Below are positions 1 through 9,444 of a stretch of 44,540 nucleotides of DNA, in pieces (position 1 is the stretch's first letter; the number at the start of each line of letters is the position of its first letter). The DNA is from Methyloversatilis universalis (lineage in GTDB: Bacteria > Pseudomonadota > Gammaproteobacteria > Methylococcales > Methylococcaceae), in contig DYIL01000027.1 of the NCBI GenBank assembly GCA_020723665.1, forward strand, positions 1 through 44,540. The letters are read 5' to 3'. The translations under genes and the position numbers were made by a program. The notes beneath the pieces were generated by a model. That model did not search any database and was not told the DNA's origin. It saw nothing but the letters and a program-made list of their open reading frames with translations.

Positions 1-2
1 GG

Positions 3-146
3 AAAGCGGAGCTGGAGGCCAAGCAGAAGGCGGAAGCCGAAGCGAAACGAAAGGCCGAGCTGGAAGCTAAGCAAAAAGCCGAGGCTGAAGCGAAGCGAAA
101 GGCGGAGTTGGAGGCTAAGCAGAAAGCGGAAGCCGAGGCCAAACGA
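3..146 (+). repeat. 48-bp coding tandem repeat in tolA
   Basis: Three consecutive 48-base units (3-50, 51-98, 99-146) each encode KAELEAKQKAEAEAKR. The units are the same in protein but differ at several synonymous positions. The array may continue to the left of the window. Confidence 0.85.
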
Positions 147-626
147 AAAGCCGAAGAAGAAGCGCGCCGCAAGGCCGACCTGGAAGCCAAGCTCAAGGCC
201 GAAGAGGATGCCCGCCGTAAAGCCGAGGCCGAGGCAAAACGGAAGGCTGAGGAAGAGGCGCGCAGGCTACAGGCTGAGCGCGAGCTAGCATTGCGCGAGC
301 AGCTCGAAGAAGAACATCGAGCCGCGATGGAACAGCAGGCCAAGCAAGCGGCGAGCGACTGGGCAAACACCTATATCAAGCCGAAAGTTACGCGCTCGTG
401 GCTTCGTCCGCCGTCCGCCAAGAGCGGGCTGTCCTGTATAATTCGAGTGCGCACGCTTCCTGGCGGCGAAGTAACGGATGCACAAGTCATTAAAAGCAGC
501 GGCGATTCGGTATTCGACCGATCCGCCGAGGCTGCCGTGCGAAAGGCTTCGCCCTTGCCTTGGCCCAGTGACCCTAAAGTGGCGGAGCAACTCCGTTCAT
601 TTACATTCACATTCAAGCCCGAATAA
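3..626 (+). CDS. tolA: TolA, C-terminal part (5' end outside window)
   Basis: The frame is open from the left edge, so the N-terminal membrane anchor and start are missing. TolA spans the periplasm, linking the TolQR motor in the inner membrane to TolB/Pal at the outer membrane. About 208 residues are visible. The first ~105 are an Ala/Glu/Lys/Arg-rich helical rod typical of TolA domain II. The rest is a TolA/TonB-like C-terminal domain with the segments ANTYIKPKV and VIKSSGDSVFDRSAEAAV. The rod opens with three exact 16-residue repeats (see the repeat entry). The gene lies 18 bases ahead of the tolB ATG. Family assignment rests on the rod, the C-terminal domain and the tolB-pal-cpoB neighbours, and is firm. 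Confidence 0.93.
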   Translation, partial: KAELEAKQKAEAEAKRKAELEAKQKAEAEAKRKAELEAKQKAEAEAKRKAEEEARRKADLEAKLKAEEDARRKAEAEAKRKAEEEARRLQAERELALREQLEEEHRAAMEQQAKQAASDWANTYIKPKVTRSWLRPPSAKSGLSCIIRVRTLPGGEVTDAQVIKSSGDSVFDRSAEAAVRKASPLPWPSDPKVAEQLRSFTFTFKPE

Positions 627-644
627 TTCTTGTCCAGGTGTTTG

Positions 645-1934
645 ATGAACAGACGATTTCGCAGCGTTTTCCTTTTGAGCGTGTTACTCATGCTCTTCAG
701 CGGTTGGGCGCGATCCGAGCTGAACGTGGAAATTACCCGGGGGGTCGAAGGCGCCATGCCGATCGCCGTGGTGCCGTTCGGTCAGACGATTTTGCCGGGC
801 GACAACATCGGCAGCATCGTCGCCGCCGATTTGGCGCGCAGCGGACGCTTCAAACCTTTGCCGGAAAGCGAAATGCTGGAAACGCCGACGGCGCCTGAAC
901 AAGTCCGATTCCGGACCTGGCAGCTGTTGAAGCAGGATCATCTGGTCATAGGGCGGGTTCAGCCCGGCGCCGGAAGCCAGTACGAGGCCGAATTCTTCCT
1001 GTACGATGCGATAAACGGAACGCTGCTGACCAGCGCCAGAATGCCGTTCAATGCGCCGGAGACGCGCCGCACAGCCCACCGCATCGCCGACATGATTTAT
1101 CAGCAGCTGACCGGCGAGCCCGGCGCTTTCGCTACTCGTGTGGCGTACGTGACCGTGACCGGCAGCGGTCCGCGCGATCGCCAGTATCGCCTCCAGATCG
1201 CCGATACCGACGGATATAACCCGCAAACCATCATCAGCTCGGTCGAGCCGATCATGTCCCCGGCCTGGGCGCCGGACGGCAAGCGCATCGCCTACGTGTC
1301 GTTCGAAAACAGGACCTCGGCCATCTTCATCCAGACCCTCGCGACCGGCGAACGTCAGAAAGTGTCCGATGCGCCCGGCATCAACGGCGCGCCGGCCTGG
1401 TCTCCGGACGGCTCTCAATTGGCCATGACTCTGTCCAAAGACGGCAATCCGGATGTTTATGTGATGAACTTGGCGTCCCGTTCGTTGCGTCGGATCACGG
1501 ATCATATCGGCATCGATACCGAGCCGAATTGGTCACCGGACGGCAGTAGTATCGTGTTCACCTCGGACCGCGGCGGAAAACCGCAGCTTTATATCGTCTC
1601 CTCCTCCGGCGGATCGGCGCAGCGCTTGACCTACGAGGGAGAATACAACGCACGCGGCGTGTTCTCGCCCGACGGGCGCAGCATCGCGATGGTTCACGGC
1701 AATGGCGGCGACTACCGGATTGCCGTCATGGATTTGCAGACGAGAGCCTTGCGCGTGTTGACCAATGGACGTCTGGATGAATCGCCGGGTTTTGCGCCTA
1801 ACGGGAGCATGATTCTTTACGCTTCGAAGAGCGGGGGAGTGGGACAGTTGGCGGCCGTTTCCATAGACGGCAGGGTTCAGCAAAGCCTTCGTATCGACGC
1901 CGGACATGTGCGCGAACCGGCCTGGTCCCCGTAA
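645..1934 (+). CDS. tolB: Tol-Pal system beta-propeller protein TolB
   Basis: TolB is the periplasmic propeller that shuttles between Pal and the TolA/outer-membrane machinery. The ATG at 645 has AGG at 635-637 as a ribosome site and opens directly on a signal peptide (NRRFRS, hydrophobic stretch, cleavage near WARS-E); an upstream in-frame TTG at 630 is less likely. The product is 429 residues, the usual length. An N-terminal alpha/beta domain (about 25-155) is followed by repeated propeller blades carrying the xPDG motif (APDGKRIAYVS, SPDGSQLAMT, SPDGSSIVFTS, SPDGRSIAMV, APNGSMILYAS). It sits between tolA and pal in the standard order. Confidence 0.97.
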   Translation: MNRRFRSVFLLSVLLMLFSGWARSELNVEITRGVEGAMPIAVVPFGQTILPGDNIGSIVAADLARSGRFKPLPESEMLETPTAPEQVRFRTWQLLKQDHLVIGRVQPGAGSQYEAEFFLYDAINGTLLTSARMPFNAPETRRTAHRIADMIYQQLTGEPGAFATRVAYVTVTGSGPRDRQYRLQIADTDGYNPQTIISSVEPIMSPAWAPDGKRIAYVSFENRTSAIFIQTLATGERQKVSDAPGINGAPAWSPDGSQLAMTLSKDGNPDVYVMNLASRSLRRITDHIGIDTEPNWSPDGSSIVFTSDRGGKPQLYIVSSSGGSAQRLTYEGEYNARGVFSPDGRSIAMVHGNGGDYRIAVMDLQTRALRVLTNGRLDESPGFAPNGSMILYASKSGGVGQLAAVSIDGRVQQSLRIDAGHVREPAWSP

Positions 1935-2015
1935 CGCGGCGTCAAAGGAATTCGCGCACAGGGCAGAAGCTTTAAGAACAGTAAGTCATTTCTATTTTGC
2001 CAATGGGGAAAACAC

Positions 2016-2600
2016 ATGAAACTCGTCAAGACCGCATTGATCGTCTCAATCATGTCTCTTATTTTGAGCGGCTGTAGTTCGAAGGGGGGCGTGCGCGAAG
2101 AGTCCGGCGCCGAAGCCGGCGTGAATGGTGGTCCGGGCGGCCCGGAGATCAGCAAATACGGCGACGGCACAGATAGAGGCGTGTACGGCGGTCCGGGCGG
2201 GACCGGTTACGGTCCGGGTGCAGGAGGTACCGGCGATCCGATGCTGGATGATCCGACCAGCCCTTTGTCCAAGCGCGTCATTTATTTCATGTACGACAGC
2301 TACGAAGTCCTGCCGGAATACCGGGAGATCGTCAGCGCCCACGCGCGTTATCTGGCTTCCCATCCGGAACGTAATGTCATTTTGGAAGGACATGCCGACG
2401 AGCGGGGCTCCCCCGAGTACAACATCGCGTTGGGCGAGCAGAGAGCGAAGGCCGTTGCCAGGATGATGCAATTCCAGGGCATAAACGACGGCCAGGTGCA
2501 AATCGTCAGCTTCGGCGAGGAAAAGCCGGCCGTGTCGGGCCACGATGAATCGGCTTGGCAGCAGAATCGTAGAGTTGAAATTTCCTATTCGGGGCGCTGA
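2016..2600 (+). CDS. pal: Peptidoglycan-associated lipoprotein Pal
   Basis: Pal is an outer-membrane lipoprotein that binds peptidoglycan and TolB. The 194-residue product has a lipoprotein signal ending in the lipobox LSGC (lipidated Cys 20). A Gly/Pro-rich linker (about 24-75) follows, then an OmpA-like domain (about 85-194) with the peptidoglycan-binding pattern GHADERGSPEYNIALGEQRA. The linker is richer in Gly than in enterobacterial Pal. The gene is 81 bases after tolB and 5 bases before cpoB, so all are probably one transcript. Confidence 0.97.
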   Translation: MKLVKTALIVSIMSLILSGCSSKGGVREESGAEAGVNGGPGGPEISKYGDGTDRGVYGGPGGTGYGPGAGGTGDPMLDDPTSPLSKRVIYFMYDSYEVLPEYREIVSAHARYLASHPERNVILEGHADERGSPEYNIALGEQRAKAVARMMQFQGINDGQVQIVSFGEEKPAVSGHDESAWQQNRRVEISYSGR

Positions 2601-2605
2601 CGGAT

Positions 2606-3457
2606 ATGCATCTTAGAACGCCGGTTCTCACGTTTCTGTTCTTGGGATCGCTACACGGGACGGTTGTCTGTGCCCAGCAATACGGCCAGATGTACGACCG
2701 TGGAAACGATCAGAATCAAACCGGCTACGGGGTGCCTACCCTCGAGGAGCGCGTCTCCCAGTTGGAGAAGCGTTTCTCGGGAAACACCCTGATGGAGATG
2801 TACAACCGAATGGAGCAGTTGCAGGCTGAAGTGCTCAAGCTCCGCGGCGAAAACGAGGAACTTGCCCATCAGCTCGAAGAGCTGAAAAAGCAGCAACAGA
2901 CGATGTACATGGATCTGGATCAGCGTATGCAGCAGCTGTCGGCGGGCGGTTCCGGAGCGCCGCAGGCGCCCTTTGATCAGTCCGCGTCGCCCGATGGCAC
3001 GGTTCCGGCGGAAGCGACCGCGTCTCAGGCCCCGACGCAACCCGCTCCCGCCCCGGGGGGCGATCCGGGAAATCGCCAGGCGGCCTATCAAAAGGCTTTC
3101 AACACCTTGAAAGAAGGCAAGTATCCGGAAGCGATCAAGGAATTCAAAAATTTCATCGCAGCCTATCCGACCGGAGACTACGCCGACAATGCGCACTATT
3201 GGCTTGCGGAGGCCTATTACGTCAGTCGCGAGTTCAATACCTCGCGCGACATTTTCCGGAAACTGATCAAGGATTTTCCGCAGAGCGCCAAAGTGCCGGA
3301 CGCCTTGCTGAAAATCGGTCTCATCGAGTATGAAACCGGGCAGAAAGCGAATGCGAAGGAGCTGCTGACCGAGGTCGTCAAGCGTTATCCCGACTCCAGT
3401 GCGGCCAAGTTGGCGGAGAAACGGCTGGACAAGTTACGGCAAGACGCAAAGCGCTGA
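2606..3457 (+). CDS. cpoB: CpoB (YbgF), Tol-Pal associated TPR protein
   Basis: CpoB is a periplasmic protein that coordinates cell-wall synthesis with outer-membrane constriction through the Tol system. The 283-residue product has a signal peptide (cleavage near VCA-QQ), a coiled coil (about 45-110, rich in Leu/Glu/Gln), a Pro/Ala/Gly linker and TPR repeats to the end (segments AYQKAFNTLKEGKYPEAIKE and AKELLTEVVKRYPDSSAAK). This is the canonical YbgF layout. It starts 5 bases after pal. Confidence 0.94.
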   Translation: MHLRTPVLTFLFLGSLHGTVVCAQQYGQMYDRGNDQNQTGYGVPTLEERVSQLEKRFSGNTLMEMYNRMEQLQAEVLKLRGENEELAHQLEELKKQQQTMYMDLDQRMQQLSAGGSGAPQAPFDQSASPDGTVPAEATASQAPTQPAPAPGGDPGNRQAAYQKAFNTLKEGKYPEAIKEFKNFIAAYPTGDYADNAHYWLAEAYYVSREFNTSRDIFRKLIKDFPQSAKVPDALLKIGLIEYETGQKANAKELLTEVVKRYPDSSAAKLAEKRLDKLRQDAKR

Positions 3458-3477
3458 TTTTTGGCAGCGCCTGATCA

Positions 3478-4119
3478 GTGAACCAACTTCGAGTAACCGA
3501 AATTTTCTATTCCCTGCAAGGTGAGTCCCGCACCGTCGGCTTGCCTACGGTCTTTGTCCGTTTGACGGGGTGTCCGCTGCGTTGTGTATACTGCGACACG
3601 AATTACGCCTTCACCGGCGGCCGCAAGATGTCTATCGCTGAAATTCTGGACGACGTCGGCTCGTACCGTCCTCGCTATGTGACCGTCACCGGCGGCGAGC
3701 CCTTGGTCCAGCGGGGGTGTTTGTGCTTGCTGGACGCTTTGATCGAAAAAGGCTACGAGGTCTCGCTGGAAACCAGCGGCGCTTTGGATGTGTCGGAAGT
3801 TAATCCGAGCGTCGTGAAGGTTCTGGACCTCAAGACGCCCTCGTCCGGCGAAGCGTCGAAGAATCTCTATCGAAACCTGGACTTTCTCGACCGGAAGGAT
3901 CAGCTCAAGTTCGTTATCATGAACGAACAGGATTACGAGTGGGCCAAGGCTATCATGGAGGAATACCGTCTGTCCGATCGCTGTGAAGTGCTTTTCTCGC
4001 CGGCCATGGGCGCGCAAAACCCGACGGAACTCGCCGAGAAAATTTTGCGCGATCGTTTGCAGGTTCGCTTCCAAATACAGCTACATAAGATCCTCTGGGG
4101 CGACACCCCCGGACGGTGA
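3478..4119 (+). CDS. queE: 7-carboxy-7-deazaguanine synthase QueE
   Basis: QueE is a radical-SAM enzyme that converts CPH4 to CDG in the pathway to preQ0 and queuosine. The 213-residue product starts at GTG 3478 and has the cluster-binding cysteines C32, C36 and C39 (CxxxCxxC), the substrate-loop segment YSLQGES and the GGEP motif near residue 69. It lies 20 bases after cpoB and ends next to queC, so the two Q-pathway genes are presumably co-transcribed. Confidence 0.95.
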   Translation: MNQLRVTEIFYSLQGESRTVGLPTVFVRLTGCPLRCVYCDTNYAFTGGRKMSIAEILDDVGSYRPRYVTVTGGEPLVQRGCLCLLDALIEKGYEVSLETSGALDVSEVNPSVVKVLDLKTPSSGEASKNLYRNLDFLDRKDQLKFVIMNEQDYEWAKAIMEEYRLSDRCEVLFSPAMGAQNPTELAEKILRDRLQVRFQIQLHKILWGDTPGR

Positions 4120-4124
4120 CGACG

Positions 4125-4796
4125 ATGAAAAAAGCGGTTGTTTTGCTCTCCGGCGGCCTTGATTCGGCGACCACCCTGGCCATCGCGAAGTCGCAGGGGT
4201 ATACGTGCTACGCCCTCAGTTTCGATTACGGACAGCGCCATAGTGCAGAGCTCGACGCCGCCCGCCGCGTCGCGCAGAGCGGCGGTGCGGTCGAACACAA
4301 GATCGTCCGGATAGGCCTTGGCGAATTCGGCGGTTCGGCGCTCACCGATACCCGCATCGCGGTGCCAGAGACACCGCAAGAGGGCATTCCCGTCACCTAC
4401 GTGCCGGCGCGGAACACGGTGTTCCTGGCGTTCTCCCTCGGCTGGGCAGAAGCGCTGGGCGGCACGGACATTTTCATCGGCGTGAACGCCGTCGATTATT
4501 CCGGCTACCCTGATTGCCGTCCCGAGTACATCGAGGCGTTCGAGCATTTGGCGAATTTGGCTACCAAGGCCGGCGTCGAGGGGAGCCGGTTCAAAGTGCA
4601 TGCACCGCTGATCGCGCTGAAAAAAGCCGAAATCATCCGCATCGGAACGGGTTTGGGCGTTGATTATGGTCTGACCGTGTCCTGTTATTCGGCTGACGAG
4701 GAAGGGCGGGCCTGCGGTACGTGCGACTCTTGCCGATTTCGGAAAGCCGGCTTCCTGGAAGCCGGCGTTGCCGATCCCACGCGCTACAGGGTATAG
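4125..4796 (+). CDS. queC: 7-cyano-7-deazaguanine synthase QueC
   Basis: QueC is an ATP-dependent, zinc-binding enzyme that turns CDG into preQ0. The ATG at 4125 gives [17 protein letters not shown], with the PP-loop SGGLDS at residues 9-14. A GTG at 4116 in frame, overlapping queE, is the alternative start. The C-terminus has the zinc-binding Cys cluster CYSADEEG...CGTCDSC. The length of 223 residues is normal. queE and queC together cover CPH4 to preQ0; queD and queF are not in the window. Confidence 0.95.
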   Translation: MKKAVVLLSGGLDSATTLAIAKSQGYTCYALSFDYGQRHSAELDAARRVAQSGGAVEHKIVRIGLGEFGGSALTDTRIAVPETPQEGIPVTYVPARNTVFLAFSLGWAEALGGTDIFIGVNAVDYSGYPDCRPEYIEAFEHLANLATKAGVEGSRFKVHAPLIALKKAEIIRIGTGLGVDYGLTVSCYSADEEGRACGTCDSCRFRKAGFLEAGVADPTRYRV

Positions 4797-4890
4797 AACC
4801 TATCTCACTAGACCGTTTGCCCCGAGCCGGTCGAAAGGCCTGTCCTGAGGGGAGTCGAAGGGTTTTGGGAACCTACCGAGATAAGCGCTT
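4797..4890. repeat. R1 REP-like palindromic element, degenerate copy
   Basis: The gap between the convergent queC and FlhB-like genes holds a degenerate version of the R1 element: a diverged left end (AACCTATCTCACTAGAC), the core around GTCGAAAGGCCTGTCCTGAG, and a diverged right end (ACCTACCGAGATAAGCG). Compare the near-perfect copy at 32832-32925. Confidence 0.6.
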
Positions 4891-4984
4891 GATACACGTG
4901 TATTTCGCCTGCTTCTTCGAGTCAAGCGTCTTCAAACCAGCGCGCAGCCCAAGCGCGGCGCTGCGGTATGCGAACGCTGCCGAA

Positions 4985-5260
4985 CTATTTCCCGGGTACT
5001 TTGCCGCTGAGCGAATACGCGAAAGCGATTACTTCGGCCACGGCGAGATAGAGTTCGCGCGGAATTTCATTGCCCAGCGGAATCTTCGCGAGTACGGTCG
5101 CCAAACCTTCGTCGGTATGCAGCGGAATATCGTGTTGCCGTGCCCGCTCGATGATCTGCTCCGCGACCGCGCCTTTGCCTTTTGCGGTTACCCGAGGCGC
5201 GCTCTCTCCGTCGTAATGCAGGGCCACGGCGATATCGGGCGGATTGACGAGCCGTTTCAT
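4985..5260 (-). CDS. FlhB C-terminal-like protein (EscU/YscU/FlhB family)
   Basis: The 91-residue protein matches only the cytoplasmic C-terminal domain of the flagellar/type III export switch FlhB. It has the hydrophobic-xP-PDIAVALHYDGE segment, in which the self-cleavage NPTH motif of true FlhB is replaced by NPPD, and the typical end PLGNEIPRELYLAVAEVIAFAY. No membrane segments are present. The start ATG overlaps the stop of the upstream FliK-like gene (ATGA), so the two are translationally coupled. Such FlhB-like/FliK-like pairs are known beside or away from flagellar clusters in Gammaproteobacteria. The role is unproven. Confidence 0.85.
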   Translation of the reverse strand: MKRLVNPPDIAVALHYDGESAPRVTAKGKGAVAEQIIERARQHDIPLHTDEGLATVLAKIPLGNEIPRELYLAVAEVIAFAYSLSGKVPGK

Positions 5261-6657
5261 GCGCGGAGGTCCAGGAGGGGAGGGGAGGGATTTTCGGAAC
5301 GCTGCGAATCCGGCGGTCGATCCAGGGGCGTGAGTTGGCCTACGACAAGCCCCACGCCGTGCAGCCTTGCTCTTAGGCGTTCGCACTGCTCGCGGATCAG
5401 GTTGGACGTCGTTGCCGTGTCGCTCCATAAATAGGTATCGATACGCTCGCCCTTCAAGACGATGCGCGCATAGAACGTTCCGAGTTCCGGTGGATGCAGT
5501 TCCAGCGTGAGCGACCAGCAATCGGTGCCGTCTGCGCCGGCGAGCTTCGCATCCTTGGCGATGAGCAATCTCGCCGTATCTTGATGCGATCCGTCGGTAA
5601 AGGGAATCGCCAATTGCCAAACGGATTGTGTGGCATCGTTTCCGGGCAGGGACGCGAGTTGATCCATCACCACTCTGGCGAGCGCGGCTTCCACTTTTTG
5701 CACGATACGTTCGACTTGGAATTCGTTTCCCGGCGCAGCGGCTTTTTGATCGTCCGACGCGGGCGAAGCGGCACGGCGTGCAGCGGATGGTTCGTGCTGC
5801 GGGTCGCGTGACGCGGCGGGCGGGGAGTCCCCCCGCGGCTTCGGGGAATCCTTGTCTCCGCGCTCCAAGGGCTGCGCGTTTCGCTCATCGGCGAGCGCAG
5901 TCTCTTCGGCTGCGGTGGCGTCTCGCACGTGCAAAATCGGTGGTTCCGTTTGCTCTCCGGCCTCGGCCATGGCAGGTTGGGTATGTGGCCGTGCGCCGGG
6001 CGGCTCGCCGTTCGTCGAAGCGTGGGCCGCATCGGACGCGGCCTCCGGATTCGCTCGAAGCGTCTTGAGACTATCGAGAACGCGCAGCAGCCGCGCTTTG
6101 AAATCCGAGTCGACGAAGTCCGCCGGGGAATCGACGGCGGCGGCGAGCTTCGCCTCGAGAAACACGCCTGAATTCGATAAACCTTTTTCCATGCCCTCGG
6201 GTGACATCAATTCCGATTTTTTCGGAATCGAGGCCAAGAGATTTTCCAATGCCTCCGTGACCGGGGCGGGCAGTGCCGACGTTTGCCGGGCCTGGGCGAT
6301 CAGCCGGTGGAGTTCCGGGATGACATCGGCGAGCGGCTCCTGTTTTGGCAAAAATAGACGTAAAGCCTGCTGCACGGTCGATTCGGACGTCGCGGAGTCG
6401 GCACCGTGCGGCAGAATGCGCAGCTCGGGCGTGGTTCCCAGCTTGACCACTTCGAGTTCGAGGACTTGTCCCGGCTTCAGGTTCGCGCTGCTGTATGCGA
6501 CCAGGGCGCGCCCGCCGGAATCGAGCCGGAGCAGAAAGGCGTTGTCCTTAAGTTCGGTCTCGACGATGGCACGAAGAATATCCCCGAGCTTGAACGACTG
6601 TGCCCCGGCTTGAAGCGGGGACGTCGCCGAAACGCGGACGGGCAGCCGGATTTCCAT
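5257..6657 (-). CDS. FliK-like flagellar hook-length control family protein
   Basis: The 466-residue protein has an N-terminal region (LPVRVSATSPLQAGAQSFKLG), a long low-complexity Ala/Pro/Glu middle (about 180-310) and a C-terminal Flg_hook-type domain (about 340-460; WSLTLELHPPELGTFYARI, then QCERLRARLHGVGLVVGQL). In true FliK this domain contacts FlhB to switch substrate specificity. The next gene, overlapped by ATGA, encodes just an FlhB-like C-terminal domain, so a partner relation is an attractive inference. No other flagellar gene is in the window. Confidence 0.82.
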   Translation of the reverse strand: MEIRLPVRVSATSPLQAGAQSFKLGDILRAIVETELKDNAFLLRLDSGGRALVAYSSANLKPGQVLELEVVKLGTTPELRILPHGADSATSESTVQQALRLFLPKQEPLADVIPELHRLIAQARQTSALPAPVTEALENLLASIPKKSELMSPEGMEKGLSNSGVFLEAKLAAAVDSPADFVDSDFKARLLRVLDSLKTLRANPEAASDAAHASTNGEPPGARPHTQPAMAEAGEQTEPPILHVRDATAAEETALADERNAQPLERGDKDSPKPRGDSPPAASRDPQHEPSAARRAASPASDDQKAAAPGNEFQVERIVQKVEAALARVVMDQLASLPGNDATQSVWQLAIPFTDGSHQDTARLLIAKDAKLAGADGTDCWSLTLELHPPELGTFYARIVLKGERIDTYLWSDTATTSNLIREQCERLRARLHGVGLVVGQLTPLDRPPDSQRSENPSPPLLDLRA

Positions 6658-6662
6658 CGCTG

Positions 6663-7529
6663 TCAGCGTGTGAGCATCTGCTGAATCTGCAAAATTTCTT
6701 CCTTGGCGAGACCGAGCACGTCTTTACTCAGGTCCGTCGCCGCTTGCCCCGCCATGATCTTGCGGTAAGCCGGAATTTCGTTCATGCGGGGATACTTATG
6801 GATCTGCAGCGTGCCGACGAAGCTGTGCAACTGAGCCAGGATTACAAGGTCGGTGTAGTCCGGAGCACCGGGGTGATCGCGAAACCAGTTCTCAGCATGA
6901 ACGGCCACATCTTCAAAATCGTCTGGAAAATTCCACTTCCTCAAGATCATCGCGCCGATGGGTGCGCGTAAGGTTTGTATCGCCTGGTCGAGATGACGGA
7001 GATCGGCGATCAATTCCGGGTGCCGATCCGCGAACGTGAGCACGGGGACGGTGCCGATATCGTGAACCAGTGCGGCCAACATGGCACGATCGGGATCGAA
7101 CCCCCCCGTCTTGTGGGCGAGCACTGCGCAGATGGCGGCGACGTAGCTGCTGTGCACCCAAAGTTCCTGCATTCGTTTACGGATTTGGGGCGTTTTGCCA
7201 TTGAACACCGCCTTCAAGGAAAACGTGGTGATCAAATGCTGCGCCGCTTTAAGCCCGAGCCGGGTCAAAGCTTCAGGACAACTCTCTATCTTCTTGCGGC
7301 CATGATAAATCGGGCTGTTGGCGATATGAATCAGCCGTGCGGTGATGGCGGGATCGACTTGAACGACCCGTGCGATCTTGGAATTGTTCGCGCGGTCGTC
7401 GTTGATCGCCTTGCGAATCTTCAGCGAAATGTCGGGAAGTGTGGGCAACACGAGCGTTTTCTTCCGCATTTCCTGGTAGCAGAGCTGCAAAAAGGGATTT
7501 TGAAGAGTATCCGCCGTATCGAGGGGCAT
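6663..7529 (-). CDS. HDOD domain protein
   Basis: The 288-residue protein consists almost entirely of an HDOD domain. It has the N-terminal LPTLPDISLKIRKAIND segment, the DPAITARLIHIANSPIYHG helix pair and a retained HD-like motif ALVHDIGTVPVL near residue 165. HDOD proteins are usually non-catalytic signalling modules linked to motility, stress or second-messenger pathways. It lies 5 bases upstream of the FliK-like gene on the same strand, so the three minus-strand genes probably form one operon. No attached receiver or GGDEF domain is visible. Confidence 0.88.
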   Translation of the reverse strand: MPLDTADTLQNPFLQLCYQEMRKKTLVLPTLPDISLKIRKAINDDRANNSKIARVVQVDPAITARLIHIANSPIYHGRKKIESCPEALTRLGLKAAQHLITTFSLKAVFNGKTPQIRKRMQELWVHSSYVAAICAVLAHKTGGFDPDRAMLAALVHDIGTVPVLTFADRHPELIADLRHLDQAIQTLRAPIGAMILRKWNFPDDFEDVAVHAENWFRDHPGAPDYTDLVILAQLHSFVGTLQIHKYPRMNEIPAYRKIMAGQAATDLSKDVLGLAKEEILQIQQMLTR

Positions 7530-7751
7530 TACGAAGGGATTGTTTTTATTGGGTCGTTGATGACACTGAATTCGAGAAAAACCAAAACGATGTTAAAGAT
7601 AGTTCCGATTCCATCCGGGGCGGCTGCGGTTTGGCTTTCGCACTGAAGGAAGGTACCGGAATTTGATATTATTATTCGTTCCCTATCCTCTAGTCACCAA
7701 GCGTCGACGGCAAAAGTCGGCAGCTTTAAGCCTTCTTTCAGGATTATTCGA

Positions 7752-9155
7752 ATGACCATACGCACCCGATTTGCTCCCAGTCCTACGGGTTACCTGCATG
7801 TTGGCGGCGCGCGAACGGCGCTTTTTTCCTGGCTTTACGCGCGAAAGCACGGCGGAACCTTCATCTTGCGCATCGAAGATACGGACTTGGAGCGTTCCAC
7901 CGTCGACGCAGTCAACGCGATTCTGGAAGGTATGACTTGGCTTGGCCTGGAATACGACGAAGGACCGTTTTATCAAACCCATCGGTTCGAGCGTTATAGA
8001 GCCATTGCCCAGCAATTGCTGAACGAGGGCAAAGCCTATCATTGCTATTGCACTAGGGAGGAGCTGGATAGTCTCCGTACCGAACAACTGGCGCGCAAGG
8101 AAAAGCCGCGCTACGACGGCCGGTGCCGTCACCGTACCGGACCCCGCGAAGGCGTTCAGCCGGTGATTCGATTCCGCAATCCCGATGACGGCGAAGTCGT
8201 CATCGAAGATCTCGTGCGCGGTCGGGTCGTCGTGAAAAACAGCGAACTGGACGACCTTGTCATTCTCCGCTCGGACGGTACGCCGACCTACAATTTCACC
8301 GTCGTGGTCGACGATCTCGATATGAAGATCACCCATGTCATCCGCGGCGACGACCATCTCAACAACACGCCGCGCCAGATCAACATTCTGAAGGCTCTGG
8401 ACGCGCCGCTGCCGAAATATGCGCACGTGCCGATGATTCTCGGGCCAGACGGGGCCAAGTTGTCGAAACGTCACGGAGCGGTCAGCGTGATGCAATACCG
8501 CGATGATGGCTATCTGCCGGAGGCGCTTATCAATTATCTGGCGCGCCTGGGCTGGTCTCACGGCGATCAGGAGATCTTCTCCGTGGACGAACTGATCGAG
8601 CTGTTCGATATTGCGGACATCAATCATTCGGCCTCGGCGTTCAATCCCGAAAAGCTGTTGTGGCTGAATCATCACTACATCATGCACAGCGATCCCCTGT
8701 ACGTCGCGCATCACTTACGCTGGCATCTGGGGCAGCTTGACATCGATCCCGCGCAGGGACCCGATCCCGTCAAGGTGGTCGAAGCGCAGCGCGAACGCTG
8801 CAAGACCCTGGTCGATATGGCGAAGGCAAGCGTCTTCTTTTATAAGGAGTTCGAAACGTACGACGAAAACGCTGCCGCCAAGCATCTGACCGGCGATACC
8901 TTAGGGGCGCTGCAAGCGGTGGAAACACAACTATGGGCGCTAGACGACTGGAGCCGCGAAGCGATTCATCAGGTCATCGTAAAAACGGCGGAAACGCTAG
9001 GCGTGAAAATGGGAGGCGTTGCTCAGCCGCTTCGGGTTGCCGTGTCCGGAACGACGGTATCGCCTCCCATCGACGTCACTCTGGAGTTGTTGGGAAAAGA
9101 CACGACGCTTTCCAGAGTCGGGCGAGCCATTGTCTATATCAACAAAAAAGCCTAG
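7752..9155 (+). CDS. gltX: Glutamyl-tRNA synthetase
   Basis: This class I aminoacyl-tRNA synthetase charges tRNA-Glu in the cytoplasm. The 467-residue product has the HIGH-type motif in [15 protein letters not shown] (residues 10-24) and the KMSKS-type motif KLSKRHG at about 236-242. The length is typical. It is followed within 150 bases by a tRNA-Ala and its own cognate tRNA-Glu. Confidence 0.98.
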   Translation: MTIRTRFAPSPTGYLHVGGARTALFSWLYARKHGGTFILRIEDTDLERSTVDAVNAILEGMTWLGLEYDEGPFYQTHRFERYRAIAQQLLNEGKAYHCYCTREELDSLRTEQLARKEKPRYDGRCRHRTGPREGVQPVIRFRNPDDGEVVIEDLVRGRVVVKNSELDDLVILRSDGTPTYNFTVVVDDLDMKITHVIRGDDHLNNTPRQINILKALDAPLPKYAHVPMILGPDGAKLSKRHGAVSVMQYRDDGYLPEALINYLARLGWSHGDQEIFSVDELIELFDIADINHSASAFNPEKLLWLNHHYIMHSDPLYVAHHLRWHLGQLDIDPAQGPDPVKVVEAQRERCKTLVDMAKASVFFYKEFETYDENAAAKHLTGDTLGALQAVETQLWALDDWSREAIHQVIVKTAETLGVKMGGVAQPLRVAVSGTTVSPPIDVTLELLGKDTTLSRVGRAIVYINKKA

Positions 9156-9199
9156 ACAAACGCGAAGTCTTTCTTTAATATTCGCGTTCTCGATCGCGT

Positions 9200-9275
9200 G
9201 GGGCCATAGCTCAGCTGGGAGAGCGCAACAATGGCATTGTTGAGGTCGCGAGTTCGATCCTCGCTGGCTCCACCA
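9200..9275 (+). tRNA. tRNA-Ala (GGC anticodon)
   Basis: This is a complete cloverleaf: acceptor GGGGCCA/TGGCTCC, D stem GCTC/GAGC, anticodon stem CAACA/TGTTG with loop ATGGCAT (anticodon GGC), T arm GCGAG-TTCGATC-CTCGC, and an encoded CCA end. Confidence 0.96.
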
Positions 9276-9302
9276 CTGACCGACCGATCAATCAAGTTCC
9301 TT

Positions 9303-9378
9303 GTCCCCATCGTCTAGAGGCCTAGGACACCGCCCTTTCACGGCGGTAACAGGGGTTCGAATCCCCTTGGGGACGCCA
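9303..9378 (+). tRNA. tRNA-Glu (UUC anticodon)
   Basis: The acceptor GTCCCCA pairs with TGGGGAC. The anticodon stem is CCGCC/GGCGG with loop CTTTCAC (anticodon TTC), the T arm is AGGGG-TTCGAAT-CCCCT, and CCA is encoded. It is the cognate tRNA of the gltX product just upstream. The tRNA directly abuts the mobile-element remnants. Confidence 0.97.
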
Positions 9379-9444
9379 CGTTTATATAACCTTGGGACAG
9401 CAAGGCCCTGCCGGTGGTTTGTCCTTCCGCCCACAACACTTACT

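Noticed and set aside
684..1505. 273-codon open frame on the minus strand across tolB
   Set aside because: It is a high-GC shadow of tolB with Arg/His/Gly-rich composition and no recognisable domain.
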